Assembly (NCBI GenBank): GCA_964432595.1
Contig: CAYSOF010000003.1
Span: 310,001-374,000 of the forward strand
Direction: 5' to 3'
Origin: DASYLJ01 sp964432595
GTDB taxonomy: Bacteria; Desulfobacterota; Binatia; DP-6
DNA: 64,000 bases
Positions 16,471-26,203 of this stretch are shown one piece after another (within the stretch, counting starts at the first letter, position 1; every line of letters begins with the position of its first letter). The notes under the pieces are model-generated. The model did no database searches. It worked only from the letters and a program-made list of their open reading frames with translations, and was not told the origin of the DNA. The translations under genes and the position numbers were made by a program.

Positions 16471-17997
16471 TCACATCCCGAACAGATCCATCGTGAACTC
16501 GTTCAGGTCCACCCAGACCTGCTTCAGCCGCGTCAGGTGCTCGATCATCGTCGGGCCGTTTTCGCGACCATAGCCCGAGAGCTTGTAGCCCCCGAACGGC
16601 GAGTTCGGCTCGATCTTGTGCCAGGTGTTCACCCATACCGTGCCAGCCTGCAGGCGCTTGGCAATGCGATGCGCCCGCTTGATGTCACGGGTCTGTACGC
16701 CTCCCGCGAGCCCGTAGATGACGTCGTTGCCGATCCGCACGGCGTCGTCCTCGTCCTTGAACGGGATGACGACCCCGACCGGCCCGAAGATCTCCTCCTG
16801 GGCGATCTGCATCTTGTTGTCGACGCCGCTGAAGATCGTCGGCTCGTGGTAGAAGCCGTTGGCGAGCGCCGGGTCCTTCGGCTGGCCGCCGCCGCACTCG
16901 AGCTTGGCACCCTCGCGCTTTCCGATCTCGACGTAGCGCTTCACCTTGTTGAGCTGCTCCTCCGAGACGAGCGGACCCATGCGGGTGGCGAAGTCCATCG
17001 GATCGCCCACCTTGATCTGCTGCGAGCGCTCGACGAGCCGCGCGACGAACTTGTCGACCATCGACTCCTGCACGATGAGCCGCGTGCCGGCGGAGCAGAT
17101 CTGTCCGGTGTTCATGTAGAGCCCGAACATCGCGTTCGACACCGCCGTCTCGAGGTCGACGTCGTCGAAGATGATGTGCGGCGACTTGCCGCCGAGCTCG
17201 AGCGTCACCGTCTTCAGGTTCGTCGTCGACATGTTGACGATGAGCCGGCCGGTGACGTGCTCGCCCGTGAACGCGATCTTCTCGATGCCGGTGTGCTGCG
17301 CGAGCGCCGCACCCGCCGTCGGCCCGAAGCCGGGCACGATGTTGAGCACACCCGACGGCAACCCCGCGTCGGCGGCGATGCGCGCTAGCTCCATCGCCGA
17401 CATCGGCGTGTGCTCGGCGGGCTTCAGCACGACGGTGTTGCCGCAGGCGAGGGCCGGCGCCGTCTTCCACACCGCCATGATGAACGGCCCGTTCCACGGC
17501 GTGATGCCCCCGACGACGCCGAGTGGCTCGCGCTGCGTGTAGCCGAGGAACTCGCCGGGCTGCATCGACGGGCTCGTGAGCCCGTGGATCTTCGTCGCCC
17601 AGCCGGCCCAGTACCGGAACACGTCGGCCGCCTGCATGATCATGCCGGTCGAGAGGAACATCGGCATGCCGACGTCGTACGACTCGATCGTGGCGATCTC
17701 GCTGGCGCGCTCTTCGATGAGGTCCGCCATGCGCAGCAGGTAGCGCGCGCGCTCCTGCGGCAGCGCGTTGCTCCAGCCGTCGTCGAACGCGGTGCGCGCC
17801 GCGGCGACGGCCGCCTCGATGTCGGCCTTGTCGCCCTCGGCCACGACGGCCTGCACCGAGCGATCGTGCGGATAGATCGTCTCGAACGTCTTGCCCGATT
17901 GAGCGTCGACGAACTTGCCGTTGATGAAGAGCTGATAGCGGCGGGGCGCCGCGGCGTCGGCGAGGGGCTGCGCGGTGGTCGTCATGGGCGATTCCAT
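16471..17997 (-). CDS. NAD-dependent aldehyde dehydrogenase
   Basis: A 508-residue member of the aldehyde dehydrogenase superfamily, full length. Catalytic residues: Asn169 in ITPWN, Lys192 in LKPAEHTP (cofactor), Glu267 in LELGGKSP and nucleophile Cys301 in NTGQICSAGTRL. Cytoplasmic; oxidises an aldehyde to the acid, substrate not determinable. Two starts are possible, ATG 17997 or ATG 17985, the latter preceded by GGAA. A perfect palindrome AAACGATCGTTT lies 33 bases upstream, matching one ahead of the P450 gene, so a common TetR-type repressor may control both; an alcohol-to-aldehyde-to-acid route starting with P450 hydroxylation is an inference. The 34-bp inverted repeat directly follows the stop. 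Confidence 0.92.
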   Translation of the reverse strand: MESPMTTTAQPLADAAAPRRYQLFINGKFVDAQSGKTFETIYPHDRSVQAVVAEGDKADIEAAVAAARTAFDDGWSNALPQERARYLLRMADLIEERASEIATIESYDVGMPMFLSTGMIMQAADVFRYWAGWATKIHGLTSPSMQPGEFLGYTQREPLGVVGGITPWNGPFIMAVWKTAPALACGNTVVLKPAEHTPMSAMELARIAADAGLPSGVLNIVPGFGPTAGAALAQHTGIEKIAFTGEHVTGRLIVNMSTTNLKTVTLELGGKSPHIIFDDVDLETAVSNAMFGLYMNTGQICSAGTRLIVQESMVDKFVARLVERSQQIKVGDPMDFATRMGPLVSEEQLNKVKRYVEIGKREGAKLECGGGQPKDPALANGFYHEPTIFSGVDNKMQIAQEEIFGPVGVVIPFKDEDDAVRIGNDVIYGLAGGVQTRDIKRAHRIAKRLQAGTVWVNTWHKIEPNSPFGGYKLSGYGRENGPTMIEHLTRLKQVWVDLNEFTMDLFGM

Positions 17998-18029
17998 AGC
18001 GCAGCCGGCGGGCGGCTGGGAAGCGGCCC

Positions 18030-18041
18030 AAACGATCGTTT
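18030..18041. promoter_or_regulatory. Palindromic operator candidate AAACGATCGTTT
   Basis: A perfect 12-bp palindrome in the 43-bp gap ahead of the aldehyde dehydrogenase start, its last base touching the stop codon of the preceding gene. Its half-site AAACG matches the dyad upstream of the P450 gene (23292-23305). TetR-family operators often have this form; the cognate regulator is not identified. Confidence 0.5.
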
Positions 18042-18664
18042 CAGCAGAGATGGCGGCGGAACCAGTCGGTCACGACGCGGGCGATCTCGGCCGTCGCGGC
18101 GGGCTCGTGCGCCAGCCGGCCGACGCCCGGGACGACGTGCAGGCGGCGGTCGCACCGCAGCCATTCGAGGGCATCCCGGTTGAGATCGACCGCCTCGTCG
18201 TCGTCCTCGCCGACCAGCAGCAGCGTCGGCGCCGTCACGCGTGGGATCGACGAACCCGCGAGGTGGGCACGCCCGTCCTGCAAGACGATCGCGCCGACGC
18301 GCCGCCCAAGGCCGGCCGCGGCGACCAGGGCCGCCCCCACGGCGTCGTTGCACGCGACGAAACCCGGCCGCAGGTGCCAGGTCTCGGGGCGGGCGGCGAG
18401 CCAGTCGGTCGCGCCGATGAGGCGCTCGGCCATGCGCGGCAGGTCGCGCCAGATGCGCTCGCCGTCCTCGTGCCGATCGTTCAGCTCCACCATCAGCGTC
18501 GCGAACCCCGCATCGCGGAGATGCGCCGCCACCGCGCGGTTCACCGGGCAGCGAAGCGCGTCGCCGCCGCCATCCGCGAGCACGACCACCCCGGTCGCGC
18601 CGGGCGGCACGATGAGGTCGCCGCGTAGCGACGCGGCGCCCGCCGCGATTTCGGTCTCGGCCAT
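18041..18664 (-). CDS. Dienelactone hydrolase-like alpha/beta hydrolase
   Basis: A 207-residue alpha/beta hydrolase like the group often found next to phosphoribosyltransferases: GDLIVPPGATGVVVLADGGG, then NRAVAAHLRDAGFATLMVEL, TLLLVGEDDDEAVDLNRDAL and a late histidine in RLAHEPA. The usual GxSxGG nucleophile elbow appears as FVACNDAVGAALV, so serine is not at the standard place and activity is uncertain. The ATG (MAETEI) at 18664 is chosen; the start upstream overlaps the previous gene. It lies 7 bases after the DJ-1/PfpI gene and is likely co-transcribed with it. Confidence 0.75.
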   Translation of the reverse strand: MAETEIAAGAASLRGDLIVPPGATGVVVLADGGGDALRCPVNRAVAAHLRDAGFATLMVELNDRHEDGERIWRDLPRMAERLIGATDWLAARPETWHLRPGFVACNDAVGAALVAAAGLGRRVGAIVLQDGRAHLAGSSIPRVTAPTLLLVGEDDDEAVDLNRDALEWLRCDRRLHVVPGVGRLAHEPAATAEIARVVTDWFRRHLC

Positions 18665-18671
18665 CGCGGGC

Positions 18672-19181
18672 TCAGTGCAGCGCACGCAGGACGGCGTCGG
18701 AGAACGCCTCGAGGTCGTCCGGCTTTCGGGAGGTGATCAGGTTGCCGTCCTCGACGACCTCGCGATCGACCCATCGCGCACCGGCGTTCTCGAGATCGCG
18801 CCGCACGGACGGATACGACGTCAGCGTTCGACCACGCACGGCGTCCGCCTCGATGAGGAGCGACGGACCATGGCAGACGGCGGCGATCGGCTTGCCGGTC
18901 GTGTTGAAGTCGCGCACGAACCGCACGACGTCCGGATCCATGCGGAGGTGGTCGGGCGACCATCCTCCAGGGATCAGCAGCAGGTCGAACGCCGACGCGT
19001 CGAGCCCCTTCGCGGCGGCGTCGACCGGCACCGTCGCTTCGCCGCGCTTGCCTTCGACGACGTCGCCCTGCGCCTTCCCCACGATCGTCACGTCGTGCCC
19101 TGCCTCGCGCAGGCGTCCGTACGGTATCGCGTACTCGGAATCTTCGAAGTCGTCGGCCAGCGGGATCGCTATTCGAGCCAT
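18672..19181 (-). CDS. DJ-1/PfpI family protein
   Basis: A 169-residue single-domain protein of the DJ-1/PfpI superfamily. The nucleophile elbow Cys103-His104 is in AAVCHGPSLLI, the partner acid in the N-terminal DDFEDSEY, and LLIPGGWSPDHLR is the typical loop. Such proteins (YhbO/PfpI-type) act as deglycases, proteases or stress-response chaperones in various reports; the role here is not determinable. It leads a two-gene operon with the alpha/beta hydrolase. A 9-bp inverted repeat (19186-19227) sits directly upstream. Confidence 0.9.
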   Translation of the reverse strand: MARIAIPLADDFEDSEYAIPYGRLREAGHDVTIVGKAQGDVVEGKRGEATVPVDAAAKGLDASAFDLLLIPGGWSPDHLRMDPDVVRFVRDFNTTGKPIAAVCHGPSLLIEADAVRGRTLTSYPSVRRDLENAGARWVDREVVEDGNLITSRKPDDLEAFSDAVLRALH

Positions 19182-19185
19182 GCCG

Positions 19186-19227
19186 GCTGGACAGCAACGG
19201 GCGTGCCCATCGCACGACCTGTCCAGC
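19186..19227. promoter_or_regulatory. 9-bp inverted repeat upstream of the DJ-1/PfpI gene
   Basis: GCTGGACAG (19186-19194) and CTGTCCAGC (19219-19227) are perfect reverse complements 24 bases apart, starting 5 bases before the DJ-1/PfpI start. Either a 5'-UTR hairpin or an operator. The remaining divergent spacer (to 19352) also holds related repeats AGCGGTTACA and ACCGCTTACA near 19255-19285. Confidence 0.35.
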
Positions 19228-19352
19228 GTTCGAGTCAGAAAGCCGCGCGGGTGTAGCGGTTACATGCGAGGAGTACCGCTTACACGCCCCCGACGCCCGC
19301 CTGCCGTTGCCGGCGCGGCGATCGTCCTGGCACCGCATCTGCTGAGGATCGC

Positions 19353-20006
19353 ATGGTGCGTGCCCTCACGTTGGCGAGTGCGCTCCTGCTGCTGGGCCTG
19401 TTGGTACCGGCGCAGGGGCAGAGCTTCGACAGCCTCACCTGCTTCAGGCCGAAGGACCAGACCGCCCGTGGGAAGTTCACGATCGTGAACGGCTCCCAGG
19501 CGTGCACCTTCCGCACGCCGGCCCGGTTCGCGTGCGTGGCCACGTCGGGAGGCGCCGTCACGCCGCCGCCGGCGGAAGGGACGGTCGGCAGCATCGAGAC
19601 GAACCTGCTCTGCTATCGCGCGAAATGCGTCGGGACGCTGCGCGGGACGTCGCCGCAGTTCCGCGACGCCGTGGCACGGCGGGCCGTCACGTTGAAGGCC
19701 GGCAAGCTCGTCTGCCTGCCGGCGAACATGCCGCAGGGCACGACCACGACCACGCTGACCGGCACGCCCGGCACGACCTCCACGACGATCGTGTCGTCGG
19801 AGGAATGCGGGTTCCGCGACGGCGCGTGCGGCGGGACCTGCCCGGGCGGCCAGACGTGCGGCGCGGCCGTCGGCACTGGCTCGTGCGAATGTCGCACGAC
19901 GTCGTGCGGCGACGCCGACGCGCCGACGTGCGACGGCTTCTGCGACGACCCCGAGCAGGCGTGCATATTCGACCTGACCGGCTGCGACTGCGTCGACATT
20001 CCCTGA
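19353..20006 (+). CDS. Secreted cysteine-rich protein with threonine linker
   Basis: A 217-residue secreted protein: signal peptide MVRALTLASALLLLGLLVPAQGQ, an N-terminal domain with paired cysteines (LTCFRPKD, ACTFRTPARFACVA, NLLCYRAKCVG), a Thr/Gly/Pro linker (TTTTTLTGTPGTTSTTI) and a C-terminal cysteine-dense module (CGFRDGACGGTCPGGQTCG, CECRTTSCGD, CDGFCDDPEQAC). It is the same architectural class as the secreted gene at 51724. No enzyme motif; probably a cell-surface or extracellular protein held by disulfides. Function unknown. Confidence 0.8.
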   Translation: MVRALTLASALLLLGLLVPAQGQSFDSLTCFRPKDQTARGKFTIVNGSQACTFRTPARFACVATSGGAVTPPPAEGTVGSIETNLLCYRAKCVGTLRGTSPQFRDAVARRAVTLKAGKLVCLPANMPQGTTTTTLTGTPGTTSTTIVSSEECGFRDGACGGTCPGGQTCGAAVGTGSCECRTTSCGDADAPTCDGFCDDPEQACIFDLTGCDCVDIP

Positions 20007-20009
20007 CGA

Positions 20010-21020
20010 TCAGGGAGTCGGCGCGGACGCGAGCCGATCGAGCGCCTCGACCCGCAGGCGCTCGGTCGGCGTGAAGCTGCGTTCCAGCAACGCGTGGACC
20101 TCCGCGGCGCGATCCCCCGGCGACCGCGTACCGTCGCCGTCGATCGCCGCACGCGCATCGCGAAAGGCGTCGAGCCGGCGGCGCCACTCGGCCTCCTCGC
20201 GATCGAGCGCGGCGAGCCGCTCCGAAGCCTCCGCGCCGACCATCTCACCGCGCAAGGTCGCGACGTCGTCCTCGCTGCCGCCCGCGGCACGGAGCGCCGC
20301 GGTCGCCCCGTCGAGCCGCATCGGCAAGGTCGCCGCGTCGCGCGCCTCGCGCAGCGGCTCCGGCAAGGCCGCGTCGACGGCCGGGAGCCTGGCCGCGCGA
20401 TCCTCGGCCGACAGGAACGGATCGGTCATGATCCGGGCACGCTCGAGCGCCACCCGATCGTAGGCCTCCTCCACGCCGAACAGCGCTTCCGCGTCGGCGA
20501 TTCCCAGCACCTCGCGACGGAGCGCCCAGACGGCGGCGAAGCGCGCGGACGCGTCGTCGTCGTCCGGATCGGTGGCCGCGAGCTGGCGCGCCCGGTCGCG
20601 GTAGAGGAGGTATCGATCGAGCAAGTCGATCGCGTCGCGCGCGGGTTCCGCCGGCAGCCGCCGCTCGATGACGGCGACGATGCGGGCGCGGATCTCGTCG
20701 AGCGGCAGCTCGCCGCTCGCCGTCAGGTGATGATCGAAGAGGCGGCGAGCGTTCACGGTCGGCGTGAAGTGGCCGAGCGGGTCGAGGTCGAGCGCGCCGT
20801 CGATGCGCGTGCCGCGGAGCGACGGCGGTCGCACGCGGGATGCCGCCGGCGCGACGCCGTCGGGACGTACGATCGTCTGCGGGGCGTCGGTGTCGTGCGC
20901 GGTCGGGGCCATCGCCATGGCGGGCGGCGTCGACGGGTCGGTGTGCGGGCGGCGCGACCACCACGTCGCGCCGCCCACCACGAGCGTCAGCCCGCAGAGT
21001 ACGATGATCGCCGGTCTCAC
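20010..21020 (-). CDS. lifO: Lipase-specific foldase (Lif / lipase chaperone)
   Basis: A 336-residue membrane-anchored steric chaperone for the lipase encoded just upstream. The N-terminal transmembrane helix (AIIVLCGLTLVVGGATWW) is followed by a Pro/Ala/Thr-rich linker, then the folding domain with the Lif signature RxxFDxxLxxxGE seen as RRLFDHHLTASGE, and a long helical region rich in Arg/Glu/Ala. The GTG start at 21020 overlaps the lipase stop (GTGA), so the pair is translationally coupled. It holds the lipase in a native fold before secretion. Lif proteins are best known from Pseudomonas and Burkholderia. Confidence 0.9.
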   Translation of the reverse strand: MRPAIIVLCGLTLVVGGATWWSRRPHTDPSTPPAMAMAPTAHDTDAPQTIVRPDGVAPAASRVRPPSLRGTRIDGALDLDPLGHFTPTVNARRLFDHHLTASGELPLDEIRARIVAVIERRLPAEPARDAIDLLDRYLLYRDRARQLAATDPDDDDASARFAAVWALRREVLGIADAEALFGVEEAYDRVALERARIMTDPFLSAEDRAARLPAVDAALPEPLREARDAATLPMRLDGATAALRAAGGSEDDVATLRGEMVGAEASERLAALDREEAEWRRRLDAFRDARAAIDGDGTRSPGDRAAEVHALLERSFTPTERLRVEALDRLASAPTP

Positions 21021-21955
21021 AGCCCCGCGTTCTTCAGACGATTGGCGTGGGCTCGGAACACCGACCCCGGGTCGGCCTCGAACAGCGAGGTCAACCCGAG
21101 GATCTGATTCACCTCGTCCAGGTGATTGTGGAAGTAGTTGTCGCGGATCACGTCGCCGAGGTGCGAGCTGCACCGGCCGACGAGCCCGTCGTTCGCCTCG
21201 GAGTAGAAGAGCGACGTCAGCGCCATCGCCGCGTCGGAGACGTCGAGCGCGTTGGTGAGGATGCCGGTCCCGGACCAGGAGTAGTAGCGAACGCCGCCGA
21301 CCGACGCGGCCCCCTCGCCGCACGCCGTCGTGGGAACCCCGCGGGGATAGCGGGCATTGAAGCTCGCAAGGCCCGCGGTGGTGAGCGAGTCGACCGCGGC
21401 GATGGAGTCCTGCGGGTTGGACGTCCCGGCGATCAGGCCGAGCACCGTCCCGAGCTGGTTGGCGAAGAAGCCCACCACCGACTCCGTGTAGGAGCCGTTC
21501 TGGATGTTGGCGCGAAGGAAGTCGGCCAGCTCGGCGCCCTTGTGCGGGCTCCCGACGCTGGTCACCGACGCGACGAGGTCCGGGCGGACGGCCGCCACGT
21601 AGCGGACGTCCAGGCCGCCGTGGCTGTGGCCGATCAGATTCACCTTCGGCTTGCCGGTGATCGCGATGATCTGTCGCACCTGGGCGAGCAGCTGCTCGCC
21701 GCGGGCCTCGGTCGAGTTGAGTTGGCTCACCTCGGTGACGAAGACGCGTGCGCCGCCCGACGTCAGCGCGAACGGGATGCCGTACCAGTAGTCGTAGATG
21801 CCGAAAAGCTCGTCGAAGCCGCCCAGGCCGTGCGCCAGCACGATCGGGTACTTCGTCTTCGTGTAGTCCCACGGCCAGGCGCGCGCGGACGACGGCAGCA
21901 GCAGCGCCGCGCCGAGCATGCAGCCGATCACCAACCGGAGCCAAGAACGCGCCAT
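21017..21955 (-). CDS. lip: Secreted triacylglycerol lipase (family I.1/I.2, Pseudomonas type)
   Basis: A 312-residue lipase with signal peptide (GCMLGAALLLPSSARAWPWD). Typical start YTKTKYPIVLAHGLGGFDELFG (oxyanion region), nucleophile Ser111 in IGHSHGG, and a C-terminal segment EANDGLVGRCSSHLGDVIRDNY with the catalytic aspartate plus the calcium-site residues, then NHLDEVNQ with the catalytic-histidine region. Two cysteines (TTACGEG and VGRCSSH) are placed as in the disulfide of the Pseudomonas enzymes. Exported by Sec and folded by the coupled foldase; release across the outer membrane would need a type II system not seen in this window. Confidence 0.93.
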   Translation of the reverse strand: MARSWLRLVIGCMLGAALLLPSSARAWPWDYTKTKYPIVLAHGLGGFDELFGIYDYWYGIPFALTSGGARVFVTEVSQLNSTEARGEQLLAQVRQIIAITGKPKVNLIGHSHGGLDVRYVAAVRPDLVASVTSVGSPHKGAELADFLRANIQNGSYTESVVGFFANQLGTVLGLIAGTSNPQDSIAAVDSLTTAGLASFNARYPRGVPTTACGEGAASVGGVRYYSWSGTGILTNALDVSDAAMALTSLFYSEANDGLVGRCSSHLGDVIRDNYFHNHLDEVNQILGLTSLFEADPGSVFRAHANRLKNAGL

Positions 21956-22048
21956 GCGATCCCCCCTTCGTCAAGCCGGTTGCCGGACGATGCCGGCTAC
22001 GCGAGGGAACCGCGAGGTGTCAAGGCGCGGCGCGGGCCTACATGCGCA

Positions 22049-23275
22049 CTATCGGCGCTCGGGGGTGAACGTCACCGGCATGTGCTTGATGCCCGAGATG
22101 AAGCCCGACCGGAGCCGGTCGACGTGCCCCGTCACCTCGATGTCGGGCAGGCGGCGCAGAATCTCCTCGAACATGATGCGGATCTCCAGCCGCGCGAGGT
22201 GCGAGCCCAGGCAGAAGTGCGGGCCGATGCCGAAGCCGAGATGCTCGTTCGGCGTGCGGCCGACGTCGAACACGTGCGCGTCCGGGAACACGGACTCGTC
22301 GCGGTTGGCCGACGTGTACCACAGCGTCACGCGATCGCCCTCGCGGATCTGCTGGCCGTGGAGCTCGACGTCGCGCTGGGCGGTGCGGCGGAACATCATC
22401 ACGGGCGTCACCCAGCGCAGCAGCTCCTCGACGGCCGTCGGGATCAACGACGGATCGTCGAGCAGGCGCTGCTTCTGCTCGGGGAACTGCGACAGCGCGA
22501 GCATGCCGCCCGAGATCAGATTGCGCGTCGTCTCGTTGCCGGCGACGGACAGCAGCATGACGAAGCTGTCGTACTGGTGCTCGGAGAGCCGCTCGCCGTC
22601 GACCTCGGCCTGCAGGAGCAGGCTCGTCAGGTCTTCGCGGGGACAGCGCTTGCGCTCCTCGGCCAGCTCGTTCGCGTAGCCGAAGAGCTGCATCATCGCC
22701 ATCTGGCCGACGAGCGGATCCTGGCCGTACTCCGGATCCTCGTGGCCGACCATCGTGTTGCTCCACTCGAAGAACTTGTGACGGTCCTCGTGCGGCACGC
22801 CGAGCATCTGCACGATGACCTGCAGCGGCAGCTCGGCGGCGACGTCGGTGACGAAGTCGCACTCGCCACGTTGCGCGACGTTGTCGACGATGGCGCGCGC
22901 GAGCTCCCGCACCTGCATCTCGGTGCGGTTCAGCATCTTCGGCGAGAAGCCCATGTTGACCAGCCGACGGTACTTCGTGTGCTTCGGCGGGTCCATGTTG
23001 AGCATGATCGCGCGCTGCGGGATCAGCTGCTCCTCGGGGAACTCCGGCAGCAGCGCGGTGCCGCGCTCGGACGAAAACGTCTTCGGATCGAGCGAGATCT
23101 TCCAGACGTCGGCGTGGCGCGTGACGACCCAGAACCCCCCGCCGGCGATGTCCGGGTGCCAGTAGCAGGGCGCCTCGTCGCGCAGCCGCCGGAACGTGTC
23201 GTGCGGGACGCCCGCAGCGAACGTGTCCGGGTTGGAGAGGTCGGCCCCGAAGGGGAGCGAGGCGGAGTCGGCCAT
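22049..23275 (-). CDS. Cytochrome P450
   Basis: A 408-residue soluble bacterial P450. Heme-thiolate Cys355 in FGIGPHFCLGSHLAR, I-helix AGNETT (245-250) with the acid-threonine pair replaced by Glu-Thr, ExxR in EELLR, and MDPPKHTKYRRLVNMGFSP in the C-helix region, which resembles the steroid/terpene-hydroxylating CYP125/CYP142/linalool-hydroxylase side of the family. No ferredoxin or reductase gene is adjacent. The ATG at 23275 is chosen, since upstream sequence in the frame runs over the divergent gene. A dyad CAAACG-AG-CGTTTG lies 17-30 bases ahead of the start, sharing half-sites with the aldehyde dehydrogenase operator. Confidence 0.93.
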   Translation of the reverse strand: MADSASLPFGADLSNPDTFAAGVPHDTFRRLRDEAPCYWHPDIAGGGFWVVTRHADVWKISLDPKTFSSERGTALLPEFPEEQLIPQRAIMLNMDPPKHTKYRRLVNMGFSPKMLNRTEMQVRELARAIVDNVAQRGECDFVTDVAAELPLQVIVQMLGVPHEDRHKFFEWSNTMVGHEDPEYGQDPLVGQMAMMQLFGYANELAEERKRCPREDLTSLLLQAEVDGERLSEHQYDSFVMLLSVAGNETTRNLISGGMLALSQFPEQKQRLLDDPSLIPTAVEELLRWVTPVMMFRRTAQRDVELHGQQIREGDRVTLWYTSANRDESVFPDAHVFDVGRTPNEHLGFGIGPHFCLGSHLARLEIRIMFEEILRRLPDIEVTGHVDRLRSGFISGIKHMPVTFTPERR

Positions 23276-23291
23276 CGAACACCGGGTTACC

Positions 23292-23305
23292 CAAACGAGC
23301 GTTTG
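23292..23305. promoter_or_regulatory. Palindromic operator candidate CAAACG-N2-CGTTTG
   Basis: A 6+2+6 perfect dyad in the 81-bp spacer between the divergent P450 and TerB-like genes. Same half-site as the palindrome ahead of the aldehyde dehydrogenase (18030-18041). It is probably bound by one TetR-family repressor; that is inference. Confidence 0.5.
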
Positions 23306-23356
23306 TCTGTCAAGCATGGGTTGGAGGCCGATCCCGCCCGTGGCATAGGGTCCGCC

Positions 23357-23923
23357 ATGGAAAGCAAAGGACTCGAGGAACGCCGCCAGTCGCTCGAAGA
23401 GCAGTTCTTCAAGAAGGAGAACGAGCGGCACCGCGAAGCGCTGAAGGCGAAGCAGGACCGGGAGGCGCACAAGGCTGCCCTGCAATCCGCCGGCATTCGC
23501 GACGGCGCGCTCGCGGACCAGCTCGTCGAGCTCGGCGTGGCGCCGCAGAGCGTGGCCGCGGTCGAGCTGGTGCCGTTGGTCCTGGTGTCCTGGGCCGACG
23601 GCGAGATCCAGCCGAAGGAGCGCGAGGCGATCCTGCGTGCGGCCCACGACGCGGGCGTGCCTGAAGGCGGGCCGGGCTCGCAGCTGCTCCAGAAGTGGCT
23701 CGAGACGCCGCCCCCCGCGACGCTCGAGCAGACGTGGACCAGCTACATCCGCGAGCTCTGCGCACAGATGACGCCGCAGGCAAAGGGCAAGTTCTGCAGC
23801 GAGCTGCTCGGACGCACCCTGAACATCGCGAAGACCGCCGGCGGCTTCCTCGGCATCGGCAGCGTGTCGGCCGCGGAGCACGAAGTCATCGACCGGCTGA
23901 CGCAGGCGTTCAGCGTCGACTGA
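23357..23923 (+). CDS. TerB-like domain protein with charged coiled-coil N-terminus
   Basis: A 188-residue soluble protein. The first 40 residues are highly charged (LEERRQSLEEQFFKKENERHREALKAKQDREAHK), likely a helix or coiled coil. The rest reads like a TerB/tellurite-resistance-type helical domain: LVPLVLVSWADGEIQPKEREAILRAAHDAG fits the acidic metal-site segment DGxxxxxE, and a C-terminal AEHEVIDRLTQAF helix follows. No signal peptide. Role unknown; proteins of this group are linked to stress response. Followed by a strong hairpin terminator shared with groEL. Confidence 0.75.
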   Translation: MESKGLEERRQSLEEQFFKKENERHREALKAKQDREAHKAALQSAGIRDGALADQLVELGVAPQSVAAVELVPLVLVSWADGEIQPKEREAILRAAHDAGVPEGGPGSQLLQKWLETPPPATLEQTWTSYIRELCAQMTPQAKGKFCSELLGRTLNIAKTAGGFLGIGSVSAAEHEVIDRLTQAFSVD

Positions 23924-23930
23924 AAATGCA

Positions 23931-23964
23931 ACGGGCCGCCCTTCCACTCGGAAGGGCGGCCCGT
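23931..23964. terminator. Bidirectional hairpin terminator
   Basis: A perfect 15-bp stem (ACGGGCCGCCCTTCC and its complement) with the loop ACTC lies between the convergent TerB-like and groEL genes. AAAA precedes it, so the - strand transcript ends in a short U run; on the + strand TTCGTTC follows. Confidence 0.85.
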
Positions 23965-23991
23965 TCGTTCACGAGACGTCCTCGCGGCCGA

Positions 23992-25617
<1,626 letters not shown>

Positions 25618-25631
25618 GCTTGCCGTCCTCC

Positions 25632-25931
25632 CTACGCCTCGACCACGCCGAGCACGTCATCCTCGCGCAGGATGAGGTGCTCCTCGCCGTCGATCTTGAT
25701 CTCGCTGCCGGAGTACTTGCCGAAGAGGATGCGGTCGCCGGCCTTGATGTCCAGCGGCGTCACCTTGCCGTCGTCGTTGATCTTGCCCTTGCCGACGGCG
25801 ACGACCTTCCCCTCCTGCGGCTTCTCCTTGGCCGTGTCGGGGATGATGATGCCACCGGCGCTCTTCTGCTCGGCCGCCTCGATGCGCTTGACGATGAGCC
25901 GATCGGCCAACGGCCGGATGCGGGTTGCCAT
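25632..25931 (-). CDS. groES: Co-chaperonin GroES
   Basis: A 99-residue co-chaperonin that caps GroEL. Motifs: IRPLADRLIVKRIEAAEQKSAGGIIIPD with the mobile loop, GKVVAVGKGK, and the C-terminal KIDGEEHLILREDDVLGVVE. The ATG at 25931 follows GGAGGATTC, a strong Shine-Dalgarno. The 104 bases upstream to the next gene must hold the heat-shock promoter; I cannot point to a convincing sigma-32 or CIRCE site. Confidence 0.98.
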   Translation of the reverse strand: MATRIRPLADRLIVKRIEAAEQKSAGGIIIPDTAKEKPQEGKVVAVGKGKINDDGKVTPLDIKAGDRILFGKYSGSEIKIDGEEHLILREDDVLGVVEA

Positions 25932-26035
25932 GGAACGAATCCTCCCTCCCGGGACGACCCTTCGCCGGCCCCCGGGCTCAACTGAATGTGTTCTGTACGG
26001 AACGCGCCCGGGCGTGGCCGCAGGACGCGCGGCGG

Positions 26036-26203
26036 CTAAGTAGGTTCGCCACCGTCTCCAGTCAAGGGGGGACGCGGTTTCGGCAAGGCGCCGGTCCGAT
26101 GTGCGAGGGCGATCATCTCTTCGAGCCATGCCAGCCGCTGGGCCGGCGTGGCCTCGAGCCCCAGCGTCAGCGCTCGAAGGCGTGCCTCTTCCCAGTCGCT
26201 CAC
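26036..26203 (-). CDS. Small partner protein of nucleotidyltransferase (55 aa)
   Basis: A 55-residue protein beginning at a GTG that overlaps the stop of the nucleotidyltransferase gene (GTGA). It reads MSDWEEARLRALTLGLEAT then PAQRLAWLEEMIALAHRTG and a Pro-rich tail. Short helical proteins with this LEATPxQRLxWLEE pattern commonly follow AbiEii/MNT-like nucleotidyltransferases, which suggests a toxin-antitoxin or two-subunit arrangement. The annotation rests on the perfect stop/start overlap and the recognisable pattern; activity is unproven. Confidence 0.6.
   Translation of the reverse strand: MSDWEEARLRALTLGLEATPAQRLAWLEEMIALAHRTGALPKPRPPLTGDGGEPT

Noticed and set aside
25932..26035. CIRCE element ahead of groES-groEL
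   Set aside because: No TTAGCACTC/GAGTGCTAA inverted repeat or close variant is present in the upstream spacer.
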